Shown here: positions 23,828-36,299 of the stretch, piece after piece
How the letters are laid out: each line of letters begins with the position of its first letter
Numbering within the stretch: the stretch's first letter is position 1
Source: Malania oleifera
Lineage: Eukaryota; Streptophyta; Magnoliopsida; Santalales; Ximeniaceae
Reading direction: 5' to 3'
NCBI RefSeq assembly: GCF_029873635.1
Contig: NC_080427.1
Coordinates: forward strand, 70,792,848-70,856,847
Length of the DNA: 64,000 nucleotides
The notes under the pieces: model-generated
The model's input: the letters and a program-made list of their open reading frames with translations, nothing else
What the model was told of the DNA's origin: nothing
Database searches by the model: none
Made by a program: the position numbers and the translations under genes

Positions 23828-25158
23828 TACATTCTCCTTATCTTCCTCACCCCTTTCCTAGATAGTACTTTCAATCAACTCATTTAAGTTGACAAACTCA
23901 TATTTCTTCTAATCTATCCCAATGACATCTAGCACTACAGTTGACCTATCCTCGTACATCACCTATTCGTTAAATATCACATTTCTACTTCTGATGATTT
24001 TCTTGTTTTGTTCATCCCAAAACCAATAACTGAATTTCTCATCACCGTAGCCAATGAAAAAACATATTTTAGCCTTTGCATCATGTTTGCTACGAGCATT
24101 AGAATCAATATAGACATAAGAAACACAACCAAAAAATTTTAAATGAGAAAATTTTACCTCTTTATCACTCCAAACCTCTTCAAGAAGTTTGAATTTCATG
24201 GGAACCAAAGGTCTTCGATTTATCAAGTAAGCTGCAGAGCTAACAGCATCAGCCCAAAAAGTTTTTGGTAGTCCAGCGTGCAACCTTATACTCCTAGCAT
24301 GCTCATTGAGAGTTCTGTTCATGTGCTCAGTCACACCATTTTGCTATGGTGTCCCGGGAATGGTCTTCTCCATTCTGATTCCATGTGCACCACAATACTC
24401 TCTGAACCCTCCACCTATGTATTCTCCTCCATTGTCTGACCTCAAACATTTTACTTTCAAACCTATCTCAGTCTCAACCATAGCATTCCATTTATTAAAA
24501 GTTTCAAATACATCATATTTATTTTTCAAAAAATAAACCCATACCTTTCTGGTTGAGTCATCAATGAAAGTAATGTAAGACCTTGAACCTCCAAGGGATG
24601 CAACCGAAGAAGGCCCTTACAAATCAGTGTGTACTAACTCCAATTTTTTAACCTTCAGTGTTTTGCCGATTTTCAAGAAGCTCACCCTTTTCTACTTCCC
24701 TAAAATGTAGCTTTCACCCAAGTCAAAATCAATGGACTTCAATTCTAGTAGCTTCCATTTTGACAGCAGCGTCTTCATCCCTTTCTCACTCATGTGACCA
24801 AGTTTGTGGTGCCATAAACTTGTATCAGTACTCGCTTCAGCAATTACAACTATGTCTCTTGGACTTGAGGTCATATATAAAGTACTAGACTTCTTTCCAC
24901 TAGCCAATACTTTGGCTCCCTTTGTAATCACATGCCCTTCATCATCAAGTTGTCCAACAGAAATCAAATTTCTTCTCGGGTCAGGAATATGTCTTACCTT
25001 CTCTAGTAACCAAACAGACCCATTGGACAATGACATTCAGATGTTTTCCATATCCACAACATCCAAGGTTATGCCATCAGCCAAATACACCTTACCAAAA
25101 TCACCTGCAACGTAGTTCTGTATGATTTCTTGATGTGAAGTGGTATGAAACGAAGCTC
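23828..25158 (-). pseudogene. Element G pol: protease-integrase of a Tork-like Copia element
   Basis: Reverse-strand homology runs from the protease-side region (25158-24692; includes RRNLISVGQLDDEG and the HHKLGHMSEKGM zinc-finger start) into the integrase core (24529-24344; SDNGGEY) and integrase C-terminus (24334-23963; NEHARSIRLHAGLPKTFWADAV, FFGCVSYV). Stops or small gaps separate the segments. This lineage differs clearly from A and M. RT and RNase H are not seen and should lie beyond the left end of element A, outside the window. Element A inserted just after the integrase C-terminus. Confidence 0.82.
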
Positions 25159-27050
25159 TAAAATTAGGATAGCTTTCCAAGAGGGGGTGAATTGGGATTT
25201 TTAAACTTTTAGTTTCAATTTAATACTTCTGTGTTATGAAAATAGATACACTTCAAACGCAATCACAAAATTAATTCAAATCAACTATAACTAAGATAAC
25301 CAATCAAATGCTTCTTGTAACAATAGCCCTATAGTAATGTGTAAAGCTTGCTGAATTTGTATAAGCCCTATTGTTAAAATTCACAAACACACTTCTTCCC
25401 AAAGTTCAGCTTTTAAATAAACTTTCAGTTTAATAAGTTAAGGATGATCAACCAATGTAGTCCCTTTCGGTTTCCTCAATCAATATTGATTAAACCAAAA
25501 CAAATTATCTTCCAGTCTATTTAATAACTAAACACTCAGAATTTCAGAGATTTATAAAGCAACCACACAGTTTGTAAATTTTGTTGAAAAATAAAGAGTA
25601 GGGAAGAAAGAGAAAGACACAGGGTTTTACGAGGTTCGGCTTCAACATAGCCTACGTCCTTACCCTTAGCAAACCACCAAAAGCTTCACTATCGCAGTTC
25701 CTTTACCAGGAGTAACAATACCGATTACAACACTCCTTGGTTAAGGCTAGAGCCCGCCTTATCCAAATAATATTCCTTTGTTTGGTCCAACGATTCAACA
25801 CTCGAACCGTCTAACAATCTTCTACAAAGATTTAAAACAAGGCATACAAGAATTGCTCCTCAAAGAGCTGATTAGTAAAGATCAAAAACTATGTACTTCA
25901 ATAAAATTCACAATACGAAATTTAGATTGAAGCACTAGAAATTTTTCATTGTGGGATTCTTTCAATAGATGAAAGAATTTAGTAATTGAAGCACAATCTA
26001 AGTGAGAAAATCAGCAAGACTTCAGTAACTTCGTGGAAGTTGTGAGCGACAAAAAGCTTTTAGAAATTCAGAATGCTTGAGAGAGAATTTGATTGCTGAA
26101 TTGAATTCTTGGTATTCAAATCAATGTATCTTGAGGTTATTTATAGATGTAGAATGATATCTAGCTTGTTCTCCAAGTTTACTTGGAGTAGGGTCCAAGT
26201 TTTATATTAATTTGGGCCTCAAGTAATTGAAATTTCAAAAATATATCTATTGAGTATTTTAAAATCTTCTGCAAGCCAGACGACTGTGTGGTCTCTGTCA
26301 ATCGTCTGTCCATGCATTTCAAGTATATATTTCATAAATAGTAAGGTGGCAGTTGCCTATCATTAGGGTGGCAGTCGTCTATTACTGAACAACCAAGTTT
26401 TTTTAAAAATAACCAGAAGGGTGGCAGTCATCTGACAAAACCTACACAGTCATCTCATTTTGGACTGCCAGTCATCTGTCAAGTACCTGACAGTTGTCTG
26501 TCAAGTTTCTATCTACTTAATTTAAGATCCTTTAATATGCCAGAGACTGTCATAGACAGAAAGTCGTCTGTTAACCAGTTGTTCCTCATTTCAAGATATT
26601 TTTTATTTCTCTCTTCTTTGTTAATTTAGAATTAGAATCTTAATTTTTTTTTCTTTGAAAAATATGTTCTAAGACTTTAAAACTTAGGGTCTCTAAGTAT
26701 TTCTTTGCCTAATGAGCTTCAAAATGAAATTCATACCTGAATCAACTTGAAGTACTTACAAAGCTTGTTCTAAAAAACAAATTTGACACTTCTTTGCTTT
26801 GAGTTTCTTTTGTTGCTGATCTTTGATCTTTCAAACATCTTGAGCTTTCATTATGGATCACTTGCATTTATGCAAGGCCTTCCATGTTCCTTAATCCTTG
26901 TGAGCTTTCAAGATATGGCATTTGAAATTGGAATTTTCTTTTTTATCACTAAAATCATCTTTTCCTGAAATAGTATCACTTGGAAATAAATTAGATAACC
27001 TTACTTTGTTATCATCAAAATCAAGAGTTGTAAGCCTAGCTAGGCCAACG
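25159..27050 (-). mobile_element. Solo LTR SG (Sirevirus-type), inserted in element G
   Basis: A 1892-base reverse LTR flanked by a perfect 5-bp duplication AGCTC (25154-25158 and 27051-27055). The insertion splits the protease active-site region of G (DWVLD on one side, SFHTTSHQEI on the other). The terminal bases are eroded (TA..CG instead of TG..CA). It carries CAGACGACTG/CAGTCGTCTG-like palindromes at about 26279-26580 and the conserved block near 25629-25666. Confidence 0.9.
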
Positions 27051-27055
27051 AGCTC

Positions 27056-27994
27056 CTTAGTCCAAAACCCAATCATCAACTGGACTGTCAACTGTAATAA
27101 GTAGTGCACCCTGCACCTTCTTTGTTACGACATTAGAAGAGTCATCTTCATTCTTCTTCTTGAGACTTTTGCATTGCCTCCTGAAGTGGCCCGTTTTCCA
27201 ACAGTTCCAACATTTTCTTTTTTTGCCAGATCTCGATTTACTTATGTTCATATTAGAATTTATGGATTTTGATCTACCCCGATTTTAATTTCTTTCATTA
27301 CCTCTGCCTCTTGTCTCAAGGTTTAGGGCAGAACCAAATCCTGAGGTTTCACCAGCATCCTTTCTGTGAATCTCCTTAGCAAAAACTAAATCTCGCATGT
27401 CGTTATACTTTTGTTTTTATTTTTGAGTGGAGTTACTTATAGCCATCCTCATGGCCTCCCAACTATTTGGCAATGAAGCCAAAATAATCAATGCATATAT
27501 CTCATCATCAAAATCAATTTCTACAAACAACAATTGATTTATGATTGTGTTAAAATCGTTCAGATGTTGTGCAACTAATACATTCTCAGCCATCTTTAAA
27601 TTAAATAGTTTATTCATCAGGCGTACCTTGTTATTTGCGGATGGCTTTTCATATATACCCGACAAAGCCTTCATCAGATCTGTTGTGGTCTTCTCCTTTA
27701 CAATATTATGTGCAACATACCTAGACAAAGTTAATATGATAACTCCAAGTACCTACCTATCAAGGAGAGTCAATTCCTCGTCATTCATATTCACATGTTT
27801 TTATCCTAGAAATGGCCAATCCAACTTCTTCCTATAGAGATAATCCTTGATTTGCATCCTCCAAAATCCAAAGTCTGTGCCATCAAACTTGTGTACCTGA
27901 TTGGTCATATCCCATTTTGATAACGACAAATACCTTGTTACTAATGTTTTCCCTGAGTTTGCATGTAAGTTCACTCTACACATGGAATTGAAAA
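27056..27994 (-). pseudogene. Element G gag (Tork-like Copia)
   Basis: From right to left the segments are: 27983-27801 with KFDGTDFGFWRMQIKDYLY, the start of the UBN2/Gag domain; 27728-27417 with SGIYEKPSANNKVRLMNKLF and LLFVEIDFDDEIYALIILA; and 27251-27057 with a CCHC knuckle CWNCWKTGHFRRQC and the DWVLD protease start. Stops and small gaps lie between these pieces. Upstream of KFDGTDFG the reading continues into about 35 residues not matching the MAEEVGK start found at 48547, so the junction with the true start is unclear. Confidence 0.8.
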
Positions 27995-27999
27995 GAACA

Positions 28000-29898
28000 T
28001 TATATCATGATGGCGTATGGTGACTCCAAGGGAGAATGAAGAATATTTTTCTTAATTTGTATTTTTAATTTTTATATTCTTCATTTTGGACTATAACGTA
28101 ATATGGTCTGTAATAACTGATAATGCATGATAGAACTATATGCTTAGGTTGCTCTAGATTGACCTTAGGTTCCTACACACTTAGTGCATAGGACCCCACT
28201 ACACTCACATGTCATCAGGGGTAAATTTAAATTAAAGAATGGAACTTAGCCTAAATATCATAAGGGCTTCGGGTGACCGAACCAAGCAAGTCAAATTGCC
28301 TTGGTTAACCGAATTGTGGACTGGTAAAAAAGTTAACTTTCCTTCAGGCGACTGAACTCTGAATGAACTGAGTGTCCACAGTCGACCGAACTTAAACCCT
28401 AACAATTTCCAACAACTCAAATGCCCAAACTTCACGTTCAAAATACCCCCTGGTGACCGAATGTGCAAGTTTGGTAAATCGAACTTGAAACTAGGTGACC
28501 GAACCTCAAACAGATTGAAAAATCGCCTTAGTCAACAGATTGAACCCTTGATGATGCACCCAAACTTCAAAAATCACTTTTTCTCATGTGTCTGTTCGGG
28601 CGACTAAACCTATGGCTTGGTTGACCGAAACTCTAGGGTTGGCCTAATTTTTATCGCGGTTAATGGGGTTAAATAGGGTTAATTTCATAAACACATTTTA
28701 AGAAATTTTAATAATTCCCTAAGTGTCCCCAACAGTTATAATTTTGGCCTTCTCTATATATATGAGTTCATTTGCTTTGATTAGGGGTGATTAGCATTTT
28801 GGATTAGCATAAAAATCCTCTGAATTTGTGAGAGCATATTTTTTCATACAAAGCCAAATACACTCTTCCTTTGTTATTCCCTTGAGAAATCATGTTTCTA
28901 AAGAGTGTTCTTGAGTAATCCTACTTTGATCCAACTTGCATAAAACTCTCACTGTGTTGATTTCTTTATTGTTTTTTTTTTTTAAGAGTTTTAGCCAAGG
29001 TTTTTCCCCTAGTTTAACTAATAATCTTTATGTGGGAAAACCTTTGTAACTAGTGAGTCTTTGCATCTTTTTTGTAAGACTCATTAAGCTTGTGCATTTT
29101 TTATTGTCAAAATCTTTTTCACAATCTTACTTTTCAAATATCTCTTGAGCTATTATTTTGAGAAAATCATTTTGGGATATTTTGATTATTCTTGTTAGAA
29201 CTCTTTGAAACCTTTTGTGATTGACTAATATTGATACTTTGTTTCAAAGATGGTTTAGAAATTCACTCTAGGACCTAATTATATATATTTACATCAGATT
29301 GAGTGTTAGCACACTTCATTGGCACTGAGCATAAATTCTATCATCTATGTGTGCATATTGAACATGACTATATTATAGTACATATATGCTAGCGTAGAAG
29401 TGCATAAATTGTACGCAAAATTTCATATCTGATTGTATACCCGACGTGTGTTCGGAAGAGGGAGACTTGCCCTGTGAAAAGTTCTGAATTGGCTTTGACC
29501 CGGTTAGAAAAGTTAGGTACACCATCCTGGTAAGGTGTTGTAAATGGTGCCACTCCACCCGTGAAGTGAGCCTTAGTGGAGTCCTTGTACTTGTGAGGCA
29601 AGGCGGGGAAGAAGGCGTATTGGCCGAACCCCAATATCATATTCGGTGTCACTTTTACATTTCTTACATTATATTCTGCTTTGTGCTTGATTTAATTTCC
29701 TTACTGAGTATATTGCATATCTAATTGACATGATATTGCATTTGGTTAAGAAATACTGAAATTGTGTTGTATGTATTGAAAGTTGATTAATATATCAAAT
29801 CTGCAATTTCATACATACTTAGACTGCCCCTAGGTTATGTAATACTGTTGCTAGACTGGTTGACCTAGGAAGAAATTTTTAAATCTCCAATTCACCCT
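28000..29898 (+). repeat. 5' LTR of element H, main part
   Basis: It matches 47914-48505 in its 3' half and resembles the LTRs of J, K and M. About 200 bases of the typical LTR start (TGTTGAC...) are missing. Palindrome-type sites include CGGGTGACCGAACC near 28268 and AGTCGACCGAAC near 28380. It is cut at the AATTCACCC motif by solo LTR J. Confidence 0.75.
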
Positions 29899-30139
29899 TG
29901 TTGACTCTATGAGTCTAATCTTGTTTTGATTAATGACAAAACCAATGTTTCTCACCTGTGCACTGAGCTTTTTGAATAGGTCTATCCTTAGCATGCACTG
30001 TTGGTAGGAACTCAAGCAAGCCATACGGACTATGAAGATCAAACTTCATTTATGGTGTCTAAAGAATCGAAAAAATGAAGACATATTCTCTATTGTATTT
30101 GCATTCCTTTTTAATTGGTTTGTAATAATTTATATGGTG

Positions 30140-31077
30140 TGTTGACTTTTTGAGTCTGTCTCCTATTTTGATTATGACAAATCACAGTATCTCATATTTA
30201 TGCTAAGTGTATGAGCAGGTGTATGTTTCTAAGCACGATTGACAAATGAGAGGTCGAAGCCGTAAAAGCACCAGAACGAGCATATCCCAGCATATTCCAT
30301 GGAATTCCAAAAGAGTCGCGCATGAAGACCGATTTATATTTCAAGTTGTATTATGTTTTTATATTTATCATTTTCGTCTGTAATCTTATATGGTTTGTAA
30401 TAATTAATGCATTTCATGCATGATAGGATAGATAAGCTTAAATGATCGTAAGGCACCCTTCGGTCGACCGACGCTAGATTTTTTTGGTGTCCTCAAAAAG
30501 ACCTAGAATGACCCTAGGATTCATATGCATGCATAAACATATATGCTTATATGAATAGGGTGAATGTAAAAGGGAGTTGGAATCAAAATGCATTAAAAAT
30601 GCATGTTTGGTTGACCAAAATTTGACAGTGCAAATCATTCGGTCAACCAAACTGGTCAAGCGGTCAATAGTTTGACCATTGCCCGATCGACCGAGCCATG
30701 CCAGTTCATTCCCTCCCAGTCAACCAAACTCCCACCAAAGTCAACATTTGACCATACGGTCGACCGAGCCCAATTCTTAAGCCAACTACCTAGTCGACCG
30801 TACCCACACGTGGGAGAATCCAATGCTACGGTCAACCGAACTACTTAGTTCAAAACCTCCCGATCTCGACCAAACCATGTAGTAAAGAAAAATCGCCTTG
30901 GAATCCTATTATCTGGTCAACCGAACTTCTAGTTCAATTTATGCCTGGTCGACCAAATGTGCACAACTTGGTCTACCAAACCTTGCTTCGATCGACCGGT
31001 GCTCTTGGGTTGCCCCAATATTTTTTCTGTGGTTAAAATAATAAAACAGGGTTAAAGTGGTTAAATTGTTTTAAAAC

Positions 31078-31145
<68 letters not shown>

Positions 31146-32334
31146 CCTATATGTCCCCAACGGTTATAATTCTTCCCACTTCTATATATAACCCCTCATT
31201 TGCTAAGATTAAGCATGGATTAGGATTTGAGATTAAGAAAAATTCTCTGAAAATATTTTTTTCCAAAATCTCTATATTTTCATATCTTTTCAATCCTATG
31301 GCAAAAATCTACCTCCTATACTCTTCCACTTATTTATCTTAAAAGAAGGCAGCATTCTTTATACTCTTTGCATAGGCTAAACTCTCCTTAGTTTTTATTT
31401 GATTGTGTATTGATTTTTGGAGAGTTGCTTAAGGTTTTTCCCATAATATTTTATTCATAAATATTTGATTGGAAAAAACCCTTGTGTGGTTTAAGATCTT
31501 GCATCCTCATTGCAAGTATCATAAGCTTGATTTGTACTTTAACGATAACATCTTTAGCAAGCTTATAAACCCCATTATCTACTTTACTTAATATTTGAGA
31601 AATATTTTTGTGATATCTATTTAGGGTTGTTGAGACTATTTGATTGTTCCCACAAGAAGCATATTAGCTTGATATCAAAAGTCTCATTCTCACACACATA
31701 CATTGATATACATTTGATTGAGAGTTAACACTTGAGTTAACAAAATCTCACCTGAGCTAAATATCCTATCATATGTGAGTGCATTATTTGATTGAGCATA
31801 TTGGTGCAAATCTGCTTAGTGTAAGAAGCACTTTACTTGTACGCAAAGTTTTATATCATTTGTTGTATTCCAGGCATGGGCCTGAGGAGGGAGACTAGCC
31901 CTATTAAATAGTCCCGAATTGGTTTAGACCCGATTAGGAAAGCTAGATGTGTCATCCTAGTAAGGCATGTTGGTTGAGGTCAGCCCCTTTAATGGACCTG
32001 GTTGTAACCAGTGTCGCTCCACCCGTTGAGTGAGCATTAGTGGAATCCTCGGGCTTGCAAGCTACAGGCGGGGACATAGGCACAGTTGGCCGAACCCCGA
32101 TAACATATCGTGTGTGCATTTTATTTTTCCGTAATTTATTTATCGCATGTGTATGTTATATTGTGAATGTCGCGCATGATTTAATTTTCAAACGTTATAT
32201 TTGTTTGCACATTTGGAACTATATAGACAGACCCTAGGTAGTGAATATACTACTGCTAGATTAGCTAAATCTGGGAATAAATTTTAATGTTCCAATTCAC
32301 CCTCCCCCCTATTAGGAATACAACAAAGTTGACA
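30140..32334 (+). mobile_element. Solo LTR K (Sirevirus-type), inserted in LTR J
   Basis: 2195 bases, TGTTGAC..GTTGACA, flanked by a perfect 5-bp duplication TGGTG (30135-30139 and 32335-32339). It is rich in CGGTCGACCG palindromes (30461-30470 and 30757-30766 are perfect) and has an (AAT)n tract at 31078-31144. The conserved block is at 32066-32100. Confidence 0.92.
31078..31144. repeat. (AAT)n microsatellite
   Basis: About 22 uninterrupted AAT units inside solo LTR K, upstream of its TATA-like TATATATAA region. Confidence 0.95.
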
Positions 32335-34243
32335 TGGTGTGTAATAATGCATCTGCATGCATGATATGATTTAATGCTCAACAAGACCATAGGGACTGAA
32401 TGACCTTCAGTCAACCAATGCCAGATTTTTGGACATACTTGAAAAGACCTTAGGTCCCAACATATATGCACTAATAACTCCCCCATTATCATTCACAATT
32501 AGGGGATCAAAATGGAGATAAAATGGACTTAAATTGAAAATTTTGAGAGTTCTCGGGCGATCGAACCCAAGCCGTGTAAAACAACTCGGGCGATCGAGCA
32601 AGTCAACATGTTGACTTCATGTTTCAGGCACCCGAACCTATATTGAGCGTATCTCCCTCAGGCACTTGAACCTGTGTCAGGTTCCTTTTCAACTACTAGG
32701 GTGCCAAACAATCACGTTCAAAATGGGCTTAGGCGACTGAATTGGCTGGTTCGGTTAACCGAACTTAGAATCGGGCACCCGAACCTACAAAAAAAAATGC
32801 TACTGGCTTTGGTTTAGCCAACTGGTCCTCAATTCAGGCACCCGAACCATTAAATAATGTTTTTGTGATTGAGTCTGTTCGGGCACCCAAACCTAAGGCT
32901 GAGCACCCGAACCTCTCAGGTTAAAACATTTTTACTAATTATTTTAAAGGGGTTAAACAAGGTTAAAATATTAAACTCATTTAAAATCTTTTTAATAATG
33001 CCCATTGAGTCCCCAACTATCATAATTTTGCCCCTGCCTATAAATATCTTCTCATTTGCAAAATTATTGATTGATTAGCAAGATCATTAAGGAAAAACTC
33101 TCTCAAATTTTCAAGCCCCATTTAACTCATACTACTTCTATACACTCTATTTTGCTATTCCCTTAATAGATCAAGTTCCCAAGAGTGTTATTGAGTGTTT
33201 TACATTGCTAAAACTCTTCTTGCTTGTTCATTGATTATTTTCATTGATAGTTCTTAGTTAGGGTTTTTCCCCTGATTTAAACAATAAATCTTTGAGCAGG
33301 AATAACCTTATAGCTAGTGAGTCTTTTCATCTTGATTGCAAGACTCATCAAGCTTATGGATTTTGATTTGCAAAAATATTATCTTTTACAAGCTTGCATA
33401 TTATCTTTGATATTGTTTTTGCCAACTTCAATCCAAAATATCTTATGTGCTTTACACTTAGAATATCCTTGAGATATTTGATTTGGATTGTGTTAAACTT
33501 CCTTTGATCATTTGTGTGTTGAATATCTTATCTTGAATCAAAGGTTGAACTCTTGCATATACATACACTCACACATCTTAGAGAGTTTACATATTGGATG
33601 TCACTTGAGCATTAAATTCATATCACCTGTGAGTGCATATTTGTTTGTACTATATTTTGGTACATATTAGCTTGACTGAGAAGCATAATCATTGTACCTT
33701 GTTATATTGAAAAAAATACTATTGTATTCCACGCGTGGCCTAAGGGGGCGGTAATCCAACTCGGTAAGGATTGTCTATAAAGGTTGAGGTTAGCCCTGTG
33801 CTAATTGATGTGGTTGTTTAGGTGTCGCTCCACCCGTTAAGTGAGCCTTATAGTGTAATCCTTGTGCGGGTGTGCCAAGGCGGGGATGTAGGCAGGATTG
33901 GCCGAACCCCTATATCATATTCGGTGTCACTTTTATATTTCCTACATTATATTCTGCTATGTGCTTAATTTAATTTCCTTGTTGAATATACTACGAATTA
34001 TTAGACACAGAATTGCATTGAGTTGATAAATACTGAAATTACATTGTATGCTTTGAATATTGGTAAATATTTCATATCTACAATTTCATATATACTTAGA
34101 CTGCCCCTTGGTGGTGTAATGCTACTACTAGACTAGTTGACCTAGGAAGGAATTTTTAAATACCAACTCACCCCCCTCCCCCCTCTTGGGATTGCACCAA
34201 AGCTAACAAGTCCCCCTCTTAGGATTGCACCAAAGTCAACAAT

Positions 34244-34256
34244 TGGTATCAGAGCC
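34244..34256 (+). other. Primer-binding site of element H
   Basis: TGGTATCAGAGCC, two bases after the LTR end CAACA. It is an exact match to the usual complement of initiator methionine tRNA. Confidence 0.88.
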
Positions 34257-34297
34257 TAGTTACTTAGACTTAAACGTTATTTTGTAAAAATATCATG

Positions 34298-35543
34298 ATG
34301 GCTCGTGTTGGTGCATCCCCATCTTGTGAGGGAATGTTATCTATGAACCCTCCACTATTTTGAAGTGAAAATTTCATCGTATGGAAATTTAGAATGACTA
34401 TATTTGTTAAAGCCTTGAATTGGAGGTTTTGGAAAGTTATTGCTCAGGGAGATAGTATACCAATGAAATTTATTGATTGTGTTGATGTTCCCAAGTCTGA
34501 AATTGAGCTGAATGGAAATGATAGGAACTTAATGCAAATAAATTTTGATGCCATTAACACCTTGCTGCATGCTTTAGATTCTAACATTCATTGTGAAGTC
34601 ATGGCATGCAATAGTGCTAAAGAGATATGGGAGGAACTTGAAAAGGGATATGGAGCGACCAAGCAAGAAAAGGCGATCACTTCTTGTGACTCAAGCTCAA
34701 AGGATCTTGAAGGAGAAAAACGGGACTTTATAGCTTAACCGACGATAAGGTAAATTCATCGCCTTCTACTTTATCAAATAATCCTGGTAATGATTCATGT
34801 GATAATTCTAATGATGCATCTGATATTGAATCATGTGATAGTTTTGGTGGTGAAAGCATGCCTACTTATGAAGAATTGCAAGTTGAATATGTTAGAATTC
34901 ATAAGTCACTTGTTAAAGCTAACAAAAGATATATTGCATTAAAAACAAGTATGAGGCATCTTTGAAAGAATGTGAGTCAAAAGTTTTTGTTGAAAGGGAA
35001 AATGATTTCAAAATCAAACAACTAGTAAACAAGAATGAAAAGTTGGAAAAGGAGTTGAATGCACCGAGATCTTAAACTTCAAGTGACAATAATAAAGATC
35101 TTCTCATTGCAGAACTTGAATGTAAAGAAAACAACATAACCAAAGAATTTGTAAAATTACAAGATGTTTGCAAAGGTCTAGAGAAGTTAAAATTTTGAGG
35201 TCTAGAAAAGAAAATGGAAGACCAAGCTAAGATCATCTATACGTTCACTAAAGGCAATGACAACTTTAATAAGTTGTTAGATTCACAAAAGATAACCTTA
35301 GATAAGGAAGGTATAGGATATAATGGAGTTATAAATAGAAAGAGGAAGAATCTGTACATGGGGTACTTCATGAGAGAGTCCAAACATTATGCTAGTGCCT
35401 CGTCCAGTCCTTATACTCATACCTACAACGCATTATGTAAAAAGAAGAGGCACACGAAGTTTGATTGCCCATTCAAACGGAAAGGGGTAAAAATGAAGCA
35501 AGTGTGGAGAATCAAAGAAAAACCCAAATCCATCTCTCCTTGA
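34298..35543 (+). pseudogene. Element H gag
   Basis: A Sirevirus Gag remnant. The frame starts at ATG 34298 but meets TGA at about 34361. The 34394-34738 segment holds LNWRFWKVIAQGD and the first half of the UBN2-like domain, which then jumps to an acidic Ser/Asp-rich segment, indicating an internal deletion. A Lys/Glu-rich probable coiled coil follows (34860-35200). A final open stretch, 35214-35543, has a degraded zinc knuckle (CKKKRHTKFDC, first Cys pair damaged). Unlike A and M, no protease or integrase follows. Confidence 0.75.
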
Positions 35544-36299
35544 CCCTAAAATGATCTGAGTGTCAAACAATTAGAATTGATGCACTTAATAATCCATAGG
35601 TCATGTATCCAAATCATAGGGGGTCATGTTATATGAGAAAAAGTAAAAAGGAGAAATAGTTGACAAGGTCTAGTTGGTTGAACCATTTTCAGCCTAGACC
35701 ATTTGGTCGATCGAACATGAAAGTTGACCAGGCCATTAACCACACTCAGGTGCCTGAGCTTTCCAATTCAAAACCTATCTAGGCCACTGAACATGATTCG
35801 GGTGACCGAACAAAACTTCGGGCAAACAAAGCTCTTCATTAGCGTGATTCAACCAAACAAACTAAAATAGTTGATTTCATTCGGGCTACCAAGGGTCTGA
35901 ATGCAAAAAAGTCATCAAAGATTCATCCAATCAACCTTGTATTTAGCCAACCGAACAAACTCAACCCCTAGGGTAATTATCATGGTTTGGGCTACCGAAC
36001 ATTGGACCGAGAGATCGAACCGCGATCTATATATATGTGTGTGTGTGTGTGTGTTGGTCGTTGAAATAGGTTCATTTTTTCACTTTCCTTAAGAGCACTT
36101 CAGAGTTTCTCTCTTCCTGCTATCCCCTACACTCACTCCAAGCCTAGTTTTCCCTAGAATACCACTTTCAATCATGTGTAGGGATCAAAGGTGAGCTGAA
36201 TCAAGGATTGCTCTTAAGCGGTGGTTTATTTCTGCAGAAAGGAGGATCAAGTAAGAGAAAGTATTCATGCTTAAGGAGCCTATCCTAGGTAAAGTTCTC
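35544..36299 (+). promoter_or_regulatory. LTR-like untranslated block inside element H
   Basis: No coding signal. It contains a cluster of sites of the LTR palindrome family (CGATCGAAC near 35708, CGGGTGACCGAAC near 35808, CTACCGAAC near 35990). These are followed by TATATATATG at about 36029 and a (GT)n run (36038-36054), then pyrimidine-rich leader-like sequence. This is the order seen in the U3-R part of the Sirevirus LTRs. It may be a promoter for the downstream ORF or a captured LTR fragment; this is inference. Confidence 0.45.

Larger units (their letters stand above)
29899..34208 (+). mobile_element. Solo LTR J (Sirevirus-type), containing solo LTR K
   Basis: Starts TGTTGACTC at 29899 and ends GCTAACA at 34208. 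Net length is about 2110 bases once K and one TSD copy are removed. It sits 33 bases from the end of the H LTR. The flanking pentamers ACCCT and AGTCC do not match well, so the TSD is eroded or the border is off. It contains CGGGCACCCGAACC-type sites at 32771 and GCGATCGA-type variants at about 32555-32600. Confidence 0.75.

Noticed and set aside
31070..31150. (AAT)n run considered as a CRISPR-like or satellite array
   Set aside because: It is a simple trinucleotide microsatellite without spacers; there are no CRISPR-like arrays anywhere in this plant sequence.
36001..36100. Possible independent gene start with signal-like hydrophobic peptide (CVCVCVLVVEIGSFF)
   Set aside because: The peptide comes from translation of the (GT)n repeat and is not a real coding region.
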